From: Candidatus Cloacimonadota bacterium
GTDB taxonomy: Bacteria > Cloacimonadota > Cloacimonadia > Cloacimonadales > TCS61
NCBI GenBank assembly: GCA_016931665.1
Contig: JAFGEH010000167.1
Span: forward strand, 1 to 5,703
Reading direction: 5' to 3'
DNA: 5,703 nucleotides
In this document: positions 1 to 5,703 of the stretch, one piece after another
Position numbering within the stretch: position 1 is the first letter of the stretch
Layout of the letters: each line of letters begins with the position of its first letter
Made by a program: the position numbers and the translations under genes
Notes under the pieces: model-generated
What the model was told of the DNA's origin: nothing
The model's database searches: none
What the model saw: only the letters and a program-made list of their open reading frames with translations

Positions 1-651
1 AATGTCAAATTCACAGCTGAGATGGAAGACAGCCTGGATAAAGTGGAGTATGGCAAGGTGGAATGGCATGACCTTCTGCAAGGCTATTATCAGGAGATGA
101 CCCGGCTGATCAGGGATCTGGATATGCAGAAGGCAAAACAGGAGAATATGGAAACAACGGATATCAAATGTGATAAATGCGGATCGCCAATGATTATCAA
201 ATGGGGTAAACGAGGTCAGTTTCTGGCGTGTTCCAGTTTCCCCAAATGCAAAAACATCAAGAATTTCGAAAAAGATGATCAAGGTAATATCAGGATACTC
301 GAAACCGAAAAATTGGCCGAGAAATGTCCGAAATGCGGGGGAGAACTTGTCATCAAAAATGGCAGATTCGGTAAATTCATCGCCTGCTCCAATTTCCCCA
401 AATGCAAATTCACCAAACCTGTAAGTCTGGATATTAAATGTCCCGCCTGCGAGATCGGGGATATCGTGGAAAAACGCAGCAAAAAAGGTAAAACCTTTTA
501 TTCCTGTTCCCGCTACCCAGATTGCAAATTTCTGAGCAACACATTGCCGGAAAAGATAGAATGTCCCCATTGCGGCCATGTTTTTTACCGGAGCAGTGAT
601 AAGCAGGATGAATTGAACCTTTGTCCTCACTGCCGAGGGGAAATCGACTGA
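1..651 (+). CDS. topA: DNA topoisomerase I (type IA), C-terminal part with zinc fingers; 5' end outside window
   Basis: This is the C-terminal 216 codons of a type IA topoisomerase, which relaxes negatively supercoiled DNA in the cytoplasm. The frame is open from base 1, so the first ATG (22) is internal. The opening residues (FTAEMEDSLDKVEYGK, then EWHDLL) match the end of the TopA catalytic core, where family members read like FTA.ME..LD.I..G...W. The tail has three C4 topoisomerase zinc fingers, CxxC-16/18-C-5-C, at 169-249, 325-405 and 439-525, each with a CS-[FY]-P-[KD]-C second half. A fourth ribbon, CPHC-16-CPHC, lies at 562-633. These modules bind single-stranded DNA in the family. 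The catalytic Toprim and active-site Tyr regions are upstream of the window. E. coli TopA has three C4 fingers and two ribbons, so the tail is of normal type. The stop overlaps the next gene. Confidence 0.94.
   Translation, partial: NVKFTAEMEDSLDKVEYGKVEWHDLLQGYYQEMTRLIRDLDMQKAKQENMETTDIKCDKCGSPMIIKWGKRGQFLACSSFPKCKNIKNFEKDDQGNIRILETEKLAEKCPKCGGELVIKNGRFGKFIACSNFPKCKFTKPVSLDIKCPACEIGDIVEKRSKKGKTFYSCSRYPDCKFLSNTLPEKIECPHCGHVFYRSSDKQDELNLCPHCRGEID
237..408 (+). repeat. Internal repeat in the topA zinc-finger region (two identical 16-base copies)
   Basis: The 16 bases tttccccaaatgcaaa occur at 237-252 and again at 393-408, exactly 156 bases (52 codons) apart. Both encode F-P-K-C-K at the second cysteine pair of adjacent zinc fingers. 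This is a trace of finger duplication inside the coding sequence, perhaps kept identical by recent exchange, and not a mobile or regulatory repeat. Confidence 0.6.
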
Positions 652-1916
652 TGCACCTGAACGAGAGTACCAAGAGTTCACTGCAGAATATTCTCTCCCA
701 CAAATTAAGGTCACTGCTTACCCTGTTAGGGATCATCATCGGTGTTTTTGCAGTTGTTACCATGTTTTCCACCGTGTACGGCTTGAAGAATCTGATCAAT
801 GAACGAATGGAGGGGATGGGCTGGAACAACTCAATTATCATCTATCCCTCGGCCGGTCAGGAAAACACTTCCACGCTCAGATTGCACAGGATCAGAAGGC
901 TCCGCCGGGAAAACAAACCGTTAACCCTGGATGATTATTCCATGCTGCGGGCGGAAGTTGAGAGCAAATACATATATGGAATGATTGAAAGTTATGAGCG
1001 TTACTATTCCGGAACCCGGAAAAATAATGTTCAGCTCAGGGCAACCAATCGTGATTTCTTTCTTACTCAGACCTACGTACTGGCTACCGGCCGTTATTTC
1101 AACGATTTTGAAAACAGCAGTGCTGCCAAAGTATGTGTGATCGGCCACTTCTTTGCCGAGCAGTATTTTCCTGGTCAGGACCCGCTGGGTCAGTTTATTA
1201 AAGTGGGGGATAACCGCTACCAGGTGGTAGGCGTTCTGGCTGGAGATAAACTGAATGAAGAGGGCATGAATTTCAACCTCTGGCAAAGGCGGCAGGATCT
1301 CCGGGCAGTTTATATCCCCTTATCCACCGGTGCCAGATATCTGCGGACAGCTAATGCCATTGATTACATCTATATTCAGGCTGAAAATGAAGCCGCCTTC
1401 AGGATCATGAGAACAGAGACATATCAGAAGTTGCTGGCACAACATAAAATGGCTCATGATTTCTCCTTCAATGATGTGGGAGCCCTGATGTTCAAGATCA
1501 CTCAGGAACTTGAGGATATGATGCAGAAATGGAACATAACCCTGTCCGCCATCGCTTCCATCTCCCTGATTGTTGGCGGGATCGGCCTGTTCAGTACTCT
1601 GCTGATCTCGATTAATGAGAGAATGCTGGAGATCGGAGTGAGGAAAAGCATCGGCGCCACGGAAATGGATATTTTCCTGCATTTCATCCTGGAAGCCATC
1701 ATCCTGGCTCTGCTGGGAGCGTTGATCGGGATCTCAATTTCCACTATCCTGATCAAACTCGTTTCCACAGCCCTTAAAGCATCTTTTCCGATCCCTCTGG
1801 CCGGGATTGCCCTGGGGCTGGGATTCTCTCTGTTCATCGGCTTCCTCTCCGGTATTTATCCGGCTTGGAAGGCTTCCCGCATTGATCCGATCAAGGCTAT
1901 CTATTATTTTGAATAG
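651..1916 (+). CDS. ABC transporter permease, MacB/FtsX family
   Basis: A 421-residue inner-membrane permease subunit with the MacB layout. There is one N-terminal membrane helix (about residues 21-44, following SHKLRSLLTLLG), a large extracytoplasmic MacB_PCD-like domain (about 45-295, including GRYFNDFE and DPLGQFIKVG), and three C-terminal helices (about 297-320, 345-372, 383-404). Family signatures are VGGIGLFSTLL, then INERMLEIGVRKSIGA (the coupling region that contacts the ATPase), and the C-terminal GIYPAWKASRIDPIKAI. Such permeases pair with a LolD/MacB-type ATPase and often a MacA-like adaptor, and move or extract substrates at the periplasmic face. No ATPase domain is fused or present in the window, and the substrate cannot be told. 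I chose ATG 651, which overlaps the topA stop (TGATG) and follows GAGGGG (635-640) by 10 bases. A TTG at 621 would add ten non-family residues. It is probably cotranscribed and translationally coupled with topA. Confidence 0.92.
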   Translation: MHLNESTKSSLQNILSHKLRSLLTLLGIIIGVFAVVTMFSTVYGLKNLINERMEGMGWNNSIIIYPSAGQENTSTLRLHRIRRLRRENKPLTLDDYSMLRAEVESKYIYGMIESYERYYSGTRKNNVQLRATNRDFFLTQTYVLATGRYFNDFENSSAAKVCVIGHFFAEQYFPGQDPLGQFIKVGDNRYQVVGVLAGDKLNEEGMNFNLWQRRQDLRAVYIPLSTGARYLRTANAIDYIYIQAENEAAFRIMRTETYQKLLAQHKMAHDFSFNDVGALMFKITQELEDMMQKWNITLSAIASISLIVGGIGLFSTLLISINERMLEIGVRKSIGATEMDIFLHFILEAIILALLGALIGISISTILIKLVSTALKASFPIPLAGIALGLGFSLFIGFLSGIYPAWKASRIDPIKAIYYFE

Positions 1917-1928
1917 GACATATTTTGT

Positions 1929-1956
1929 TTGACAAATTTTCTTTGAATTCTAAACA
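1929..1956 (+). promoter_or_regulatory. Candidate sigma-70-like promoter for the lipoprotein gene
   Basis: A perfect TTGACA lies at 1929-1934 in the 69-base gap after the permease gene. The only -10 candidate at usual spacing is TAAACA (1951-1956, 16-base spacer), which matches the consensus at three of six positions. The -35 is convincing and the -10 is weak. The lipoprotein could also be read through from topA-permease, as no terminator is visible in the gap. Confidence 0.35.
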
Positions 1957-1974
1957 TCAGATATTGAATATAAA

Positions 1975-1981
1975 AAGGAGG
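1975..1981 (+). promoter_or_regulatory. Strong Shine-Dalgarno site of the lipoprotein gene
   Basis: AAGGAGG ends four bases before ATG 1986. It is a near-full match to the 16S anti-SD and fixes the start. The four-base spacer is short but matches the spacing of the diguanylate cyclase gene on the other strand. Confidence 0.8.
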
Positions 1982-1985
1982 ATAT

Positions 1986-2738
1986 ATGAAAAACTTACTA
2001 CGTCTTTTGTTGATCATGGTTTTGGCTATGTCTGTTTTAATTTCGGCCTGCGGTGAAGATGACGACGATGATAACGGTAATACCGATCCGCCCATTAATC
2101 CGGAAAATTTCGATTACTTCTTCTCGCTTTTCGGCATCGGTGAGGGGGAAAAAGCTGAATATGGCATCATAGTTGAAGCCTATGAAGGAGCAGATATCAC
2201 TAGTGTTACGCTCAGTATTGACGGGATAGATGTTCCCATCGAATATTTCTGGGGCGTCTGGATGGGTTTTGCTGAACTTGATCCTGGTGAGATTTACGCA
2301 TTGAACCTGGCTATTAACAGCACTAGTTATAATTTCAACCTGCAGCTGCCGATCTATCCGCAGATCGATTGGCCAGCCGAGTTCGATCCCACTCAATCAT
2401 ATAATCTTTCCTGGGTTCTGAATCCGAATATCAATAGCAATATTCAGGAACTGGTGGGAACCAGCTGGTATTATGATGAGGATCTGGAAGAATATATAAT
2501 TGTGGATGACAAATATGTCTTCCTCGATCCCGGAGTCCGCTCCTACACGCTTGCTGCCAACTGGCTCAGTGTTCAGGAAGAGTATGATCTGGTACTGGCA
2601 GAAACCAACTGGGTGATTTCCGGAGCTTTGCTGGCAGTAGCCTCCGAAGTATCAATTGCTTCCTACGGTCAGGATATCCGACAGACGGAAGCTGTTACCC
2701 ACAAGTATCTCAATCATTTGAAACAATCGCTGAAATAG
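1986..2738 (+). CDS. Predicted lipoprotein of unknown function with acidic mature N-terminus
   Basis: A 250-residue protein that I do not recognise. It begins with a type II signal peptide: MKNLLR, a hydrophobic stretch (about 7-19), and lipobox I-S-A-C with the lipidated Cys at 22. The mature end starts C-G-E followed by five Asp, then an Asn/Pro-rich linker to about residue 39. The body (about 40-215) is rich in aromatic, Asp and Asn residues and alternates in a beta-like way, with an early segment (SVTLSIDGIDVP) that could be an Ig-like strand pair. The last 30 residues look helical and become basic. There is no second Cys, no repeats and no catalytic motif that I can see. In Bacteroidota, charged residues right after the lipid Cys can direct surface display; whether that applies here is inference. 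It has its own strong RBS, a possible promoter, and an intrinsic terminator directly after it, so it may form a single-gene unit. The product class is fairly certain and the function is unknown. Confidence 0.82.
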   Translation: MKNLLRLLLIMVLAMSVLISACGEDDDDDNGNTDPPINPENFDYFFSLFGIGEGEKAEYGIIVEAYEGADITSVTLSIDGIDVPIEYFWGVWMGFAELDPGEIYALNLAINSTSYNFNLQLPIYPQIDWPAEFDPTQSYNLSWVLNPNINSNIQELVGTSWYYDEDLEEYIIVDDKYVFLDPGVRSYTLAANWLSVQEEYDLVLAETNWVISGALLAVASEVSIASYGQDIRQTEAVTHKYLNHLKQSLK

Positions 2739-2757
2739 TATTTATATATAAGATGAA

Positions 2758-2783
2758 GGGGCTCTGAGGAGCCCCTTTTTTTT
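2758..2783 (+). terminator. Rho-independent terminator between convergent genes
   Basis: GGGGCTC (2758-2764), loop TGAG, GAGCCCC (2769-2775), then eight T (2776-2783). Two flanking A-T pairs can extend the stem to nine. It starts 19 bases after the lipoprotein stop and serves the plus strand. On the minus strand the same hairpin is followed by TTCATCTTATATATAAATA, which is only moderately U-rich, so it could act weakly for the diguanylate cyclase transcript as well. The minus-strand stop codon (2782-2784) sits in the T-run. Confidence 0.93.
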
Positions 2784-4305
2784 AGCTTATCACACAGTTT
2801 TTCCCGGAATTTTTCCCAAGATAGAGGGCTTTATCAGCCTGTTCGATCTTCTCATTGATCTTTTCCGGCTTGAGAACTGCTACAACTCCGAAAGTGATGG
2901 TAATTCTTATGGTTACTCCCTTGTAATAAAATTCGTAATCCTGGATCTGTCTCCTCAGTTTCTCCGCCAGCAGTAACCCCCCATTCAGGTCGGTTTCAGG
3001 CAGTAGAAGCAGGAACTCATCACCACCCCAGCGGCTGACAATATCCTGTTTCCTTAACAGGGAAACAAGGAAATTGGCCAGTGACCTCAGGATGAAATCA
3101 CCGCAGTCGTGCCCATAAGTATCATTGACCACTTTGAAATTATCTATATCTCCCATGATTAGCACGAAGGATTTCTTATTCCTTTCCATGCGGTATTTTT
3201 CATATTCAATCTTGTCCTGCATACCTCTGCGGTTGGCGAGATTAGTGAGGGCATCGGTACGGGCAATCTGCCGCAGTTGTTCATTGACCAGGTTCATTTC
3301 CTGCAGCAGGTGCTCTTTTAAGCGGTATTTGGCGATTATGGTCAGTAGAGCGGCAACAACTGCGAGCAGTATGAGGCAGAAAGCCAGGGTCAGATACAGG
3401 GAGTATGACCTCTTCAATCTCGAAAGCTCATTCTGCGTGCTTTCTGTCTCATACTGCAGCTGGATTCCGGTCTGTTCATCTGCCCGGTCCTGGCCGTAGA
3501 GCATATCTTTCTGCCGGGAATAATTCCTGTAGAAAAGTAAAGCCTGTTCGAAGTCCCGGTTCCGGGCACAGAGATCGGCCAGCAGGTAGTAGGAATCCAG
3601 CTGCAGATTGCCGGCGTTGATTTCCGTGCTTATATTCAAGGCACGTTCCAGGCTGGCTCTGGCCTGCAGCAGATCTTCCCGGGTCAGAAATATTCGTCCG
3701 AGGTTCAGACTGGTAATGGCTATCCCATACCTATCGTCCTCTGTTTCTGAAAGTTTCAGAGAACGTTGCAGGTATTGTTCGGCCAGGTCAAGATCTGCCA
3801 GTTGAAGATAAGTGAGGCCTATGCTGTTAACAGATGACGCAACAGCGTTTTTATCACCCAGCCTTTCCCCGATCTCGAGAGAGCGCAGATAACAGGCAAG
3901 TGCCTCTTCATATTGCTTTCCGGCGAAATACAAGGTACCGATTTCCCTGCAGATACTGGTCTGGGCTGAGCTGTCCGAAAGCTTCTCTGCCAGTTCAAGA
4001 GCCTCCTGATAGTAAAGCAGGGCTTTGTTGTAAGAACCAAGTAAATAATATCCTCCAGCCAAATTACACCGGGCAGTAAGCAGGGCCGGGTTGTCGGAAA
4101 GTTCAGCTGCCAGTTCACAGGCTTCCTGGGCATAATCAATACATGTTTGAGGATTTTCATCCCGGCAGTCAGCAGCAAGGCGATTCAAGAGATGAAGCCT
4201 CTCGGAACCGGTTCCCGGCAGGGTTTCTTTGGTCAGGGAGTCCGGATTCAGGGATAATAGTGTTAAGCAAGAGAAGAACAGGTAAAAGGTAAGAAAAATT
4301 TTCAT
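2782..4305 (-). CDS. Membrane diguanylate cyclase with N-terminal TPR-like sensor domain (TPR-TM-GGDEF)
   Basis: A 507-residue protein predicted to make cyclic di-GMP from two GTP. Residues about 1-20 form a signal peptide or first membrane helix. Residues about 38-270 hold six TPR-like helical hairpins with a near-exact 40-residue period (NLAGGYYLLGSYNKAL-type cores), presumably outside the cytoplasmic membrane. A membrane helix (about 302-325) and a short linker lead to the GGDEF domain (about 350-507). That domain has DALTNLANRR (351-360), metal ligand D386 in GDIDNF, NDTYGHDCGD, and a canonical GGDEF (427-431, bases 3013-3027). An RxxD inhibitory I-site, R-K-Q-D (418-421), lies five residues before it. 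All the key catalytic residues are intact, so it should be active and product-inhibited. There is no EAL domain. I chose ATG 4305 because GAGGAG lies four bases upstream; the TTG just before it would leave a one-base spacer. The signal sensed by the TPR domain is unknown. Confidence 0.93.
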   Translation of the reverse strand: MKIFLTFYLFFSCLTLLSLNPDSLTKETLPGTGSERLHLLNRLAADCRDENPQTCIDYAQEACELAAELSDNPALLTARCNLAGGYYLLGSYNKALLYYQEALELAEKLSDSSAQTSICREIGTLYFAGKQYEEALACYLRSLEIGERLGDKNAVASSVNSIGLTYLQLADLDLAEQYLQRSLKLSETEDDRYGIAITSLNLGRIFLTREDLLQARASLERALNISTEINAGNLQLDSYYLLADLCARNRDFEQALLFYRNYSRQKDMLYGQDRADEQTGIQLQYETESTQNELSRLKRSYSLYLTLAFCLILLAVVAALLTIIAKYRLKEHLLQEMNLVNEQLRQIARTDALTNLANRRGMQDKIEYEKYRMERNKKSFVLIMGDIDNFKVVNDTYGHDCGDFILRSLANFLVSLLRKQDIVSRWGGDEFLLLLPETDLNGGLLLAEKLRRQIQDYEFYYKGVTIRITITFGVVAVLKPEKINEKIEQADKALYLGKNSGKNCVIS

Positions 4306-4363
4306 CAAACTCCTCGAAAAGGCATATATTCCAGTAATATATCTAATGAAAAATCAATTTTTT
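4306..4363 (-). promoter_or_regulatory. AT-rich intergenic gap upstream of the diguanylate cyclase gene, with its RBS
   Basis: This 58-base gap separates two same-strand genes. Read on the minus strand it begins with an A-run and TTGATT, contains TATATT and TATATG boxes, and ends with GAGGAG (4315-4310) four bases before ATG 4305. No pair of boxes has good -35/-10 spacing, so an own promoter is possible but not shown. No GC-rich terminator hairpin follows the aminotransferase stop, so read-through from dapD is plausible. The RBS part is firm and the rest is weak. Confidence 0.45.
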
Positions 4364-5488
4364 TTAAATTTTACAATTCAAAGTGTCAATTATTATCTCA
4401 GTTGCCTGTTGTAATAATTGTCTGTCAATACCATAATTCAGGCGGATCCAGCCTTGCCCGTTCCCACCGAAGACACTACCGGGGATCAGAATCACACCCC
4501 GATTGAGAATTTTCCGGCAAATCTCCTGGTCATCAAGCTCAGTACTGAAAAATAAATAGGGTGCAGCATCATTTCTCAGAATTCTGGTTACACTTTTACA
4601 TTCCAGTAATCTGCTGCGCATATAGTCTGCATTCTCATACAGTTGGCTTCGTAAATCAGCAACGCTTTGCCTGCCGGCAGGAGATAGAGCAAAGATGGCA
4701 GCTTTCTGGGCTAAATAGGGAGCACAGGTACAGATATATTGATGAACAGGGATCAGCGGTTTGATCAGCGAGGAATTCGTGGAAGCAACCCAGCCCAGCC
4801 GCCAGCCTGTCATGCAGTGTGACTTGGAGAGGCCTGATACTATAACCGTGCGATCGGTTTTCCCCAGCAGGCTGGAACCTGGCTGCCGGTAGATCAGATC
4901 AAGGTAGATCTCATCAACCAGAAGTAAAATATCATGCTCTGAACATAAATTCGCCACAAAATCAATTTCTTCCGGAGTCAGACAGATACCCAGAGGATTG
5001 GAAGGATTGCTTAGAATCAGCATTCTGGTGTCCGCATTTATGCCGGCAGTAAGACTATCGAAATCAATACGGAAATCTCTGTCCGGATCAAGGTTGAAAT
5101 GAACCGGAATTGCTCCGGCCAGTCTGACGACAGGTTCGTAGGCTACAAAACTCGGATCTGGTATCAGGACTTCGTCTCCGGGGTTGATCCAGGTTTGAAC
5201 GGTTGAATAAATTGCTTCTTCAACTCCGACTGTGATGCAGGTATTCTCTGCCGGGATGATATTCCCGTAGTATGCGGCAACAGCTTTCCGGGTTTCAGGT
5301 AATCCGGCGTTGCTGGTATAAGGGACATAACCTGAATCCAGGATTTCCCGGGCAATCTGGCAAATGGCAGGAGGTGTGGGGAATTGAATTTCTCCCAGGC
5401 CCAGATTGACAGCACCCGGCGGTGCCTGCTCGAAAAAGTTTCGGAGCAGGGATTTACTGATACTTTTAGCTCTATCGGCTGGTTCCAT
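4364..5488 (-). CDS. Class I/II PLP aminotransferase, PatA-like; candidate N-acyl-LL-diaminopimelate aminotransferase (DapC role)
   Basis: A 374-residue fold-type I aminotransferase, close to the usual family length. From ATG 5488, visible motifs are YTSNAGLPETR (57-67), SNPSNPLG with PLP-contacting Asn164, VDEIY with Asp192 and Tyr195, SGLSKSHCMTGWRLGW with the PLP Schiff-base Lys222 (bases 4823-4825) and Arg230, and GWIRLNYG with the carboxylate-binding Arg349. From memory, Bacillus PatA (N-acetyl-LL-DAP aminotransferase) has a very similar GLSKSHSMTGWR block followed by VHQY and a CA..QKAA run. This protein has VHQYICTCA and AQKAA in the same places. Its upstream neighbour dapD makes the acyl-keto intermediate that a DapC/PatA-type enzyme would transaminate with glutamate, which supports that role. 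An aspartate, aromatic or other substrate is not excluded. A GTG at 5500 (378 residues, GTGA overlap with the dapD stop) is an alternative start. I prefer ATG because AGGTGATCC lies just upstream and the GTG has a poor RBS. Confidence 0.9.
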   Translation of the reverse strand: MEPADRAKSISKSLLRNFFEQAPPGAVNLGLGEIQFPTPPAICQIAREILDSGYVPYTSNAGLPETRKAVAAYYGNIIPAENTCITVGVEEAIYSTVQTWINPGDEVLIPDPSFVAYEPVVRLAGAIPVHFNLDPDRDFRIDFDSLTAGINADTRMLILSNPSNPLGICLTPEEIDFVANLCSEHDILLLVDEIYLDLIYRQPGSSLLGKTDRTVIVSGLSKSHCMTGWRLGWVASTNSSLIKPLIPVHQYICTCAPYLAQKAAIFALSPAGRQSVADLRSQLYENADYMRSRLLECKSVTRILRNDAAPYLFFSTELDDQEICRKILNRGVILIPGSVFGGNGQGWIRLNYGIDRQLLQQATEIIIDTLNCKI

Positions 5489-5493
5489 CAGGC

Positions 5494-5502
5494 GGATCAC
5501 CT
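5494..5502 (-). promoter_or_regulatory. Shine-Dalgarno-like site of the aminotransferase, overlapping the dapD stop
   Basis: On the minus strand AGGTGATCC (5502-5494) is complementary to the GGATCACCT part of the conserved 16S 3' end, and lies five bases before ATG 5488. It includes the last dapD codon (AGG) and its TGA stop, which favours termination-reinitiation coupling and decides the start choice. It uses the upstream part of the anti-SD and not the usual CCTCC core, so its strength is uncertain. Confidence 0.45.
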
Positions 5503-5703
5503 TAACAGGTTTTCCAGCAGGACGGATAGTTCTGTTTTATCATCCCTGTACTTGATGATAATAGGGCAATAGGCGTGGTATTGAGGTTGATCTTTCAGCG
5601 GTCTGCTGCCCGGCACGACCACAGCGTTTTCCGGTATAGTGTAGACCCCGTTCTCATCTTTCTTCAGAAATTGCCTGTTTACGGCATCAAATATCGGTGT
5701 TCC
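5497..5703 (-). CDS. dapD: Tetrahydrodipicolinate N-succinyltransferase, C-terminal fragment; 5' end outside window
   Basis: The last 68 codons of an open frame run off the window edge, with TGA at 5499-5497. The residues include GVYTIPENAVVVPGSRPL, then YHAYCPIIIKYRDDKT, and end in ENLLR. This fits the C-terminus of long-type DapD: the end of the left-handed beta-helix (PENAVVVPGS), the strand YCPIIIK that corresponds to YCAVIVK in E. coli DapD, and a closing LLR helix. DapD transfers succinyl from succinyl-CoA to tetrahydrodipicolinate in the succinylase branch of diaminopimelate/lysine synthesis in the cytoplasm. The hexapeptide-repeat core and active-site residues are outside the window, so acyl specificity cannot be judged. 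The gene overlaps or is 8 bases from the aminotransferase start, which suggests one operon. The call rests on remembered family sequences for a short fragment. Confidence 0.82.
   Translation of the reverse strand, partial: GTPIFDAVNRQFLKKDENGVYTIPENAVVVPGSRPLKDQPQYHAYCPIIIKYRDDKTELSVLLENLLR

Noticed and set aside
621..650. Ten-residue N-terminal extension of the permease from a TTG codon
   Set aside because: It lies inside topA, has no family similarity, and ATG 651 has the normal MacB-like N-terminus and an RBS.
434..841. Minus-strand open frame across the topA end and the permease start
   Set aside because: It is antisense to two well-supported genes, and its translation shows no family features.
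921..1682. Minus-strand open frames within the permease gene
   Set aside because: These are antisense shadows of a conserved membrane protein, with no RBS or recognisable domain.
3125..4178. Several open frames on both strands within the TPR-GGDEF gene
   Set aside because: The repeat-rich coding sequence leaves other frames open by chance. Their products are Arg/Ser-rich or otherwise unlike real proteins.
3490..4195. Tandem-repeat or CRISPR-like array in the minus-strand gene
   Set aside because: The periodicity is in the protein (40-residue TPR units). The DNA copies differ too much and there are no constant repeat/spacer units.
4306..4308. TTG as start of the diguanylate cyclase
   Set aside because: It is next to the ATG at 4305 and would leave only one base between the GAGGAG site and the start codon.
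4351..4372. A/T-rich palindrome-like stretch after the aminotransferase stop as a terminator
   Set aside because: It has only A-run and T-run pairing without a GC stem, so it would not form a stable intrinsic terminator.
1..5703. Insertion sequence, transposase, tRNA/att site, toxin-antitoxin or defence system
   Set aside because: No transposase or integrase motifs, terminal inverted repeats, tRNA-like cloverleaf or paired small genes were seen on either strand. All six genes are of housekeeping, envelope or signalling type.

Overview
The window is ordinary, densely coded bacterial chromosome with two converging gene sets and no sign of mobile DNA, CRISPR or RNA genes. Base composition looks moderate and even. 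Strong AGGAGG-type ribosome sites precede the lipoprotein and diguanylate cyclase genes. Together with a long-type DapD, a lipoprotein whose mature start is very acidic, and a TPR-GGDEF sensor, this suggests a Gram-negative, possibly of the wider FCB group (a Cloacimonadota-like lineage would fit). No rRNA or other phylogenetic marker is complete here, so that placement is weak inference.

Plus strand, 1-2783: the 3' end of topA (DNA topoisomerase I zinc-finger tail), a MacB/FtsX-type ABC transporter permease whose start codon overlaps the topA stop (TGATG), then a 69-base gap with a candidate promoter and strong RBS, and a 250-residue lipoprotein of unknown function. This set ends at a clear intrinsic terminator (2758-2783).

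Minus strand, read from 5703 down to 2782: the 3' end of dapD (tetrahydrodipicolinate N-succinyltransferase), a class I/II PLP aminotransferase that overlaps or nearly abuts dapD, a 58-base AT-rich gap, and a membrane diguanylate cyclase with six TPR-like repeats. The cyclase stop codon lies inside the U-tract of the opposing terminator.

The best functional story is the dapD-aminotransferase pair. DapD makes the N-acylated keto intermediate of the diaminopimelate/lysine pathway, and the next step is a transamination. The adjacent aminotransferase resembles the PatA (N-acetyl-LL-DAP aminotransferase) type, so it is a good candidate for the DapC step. The permease has no ATPase partner in view, and the lipoprotein is the least explained gene. 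I did not find a clearly new multi-gene system.
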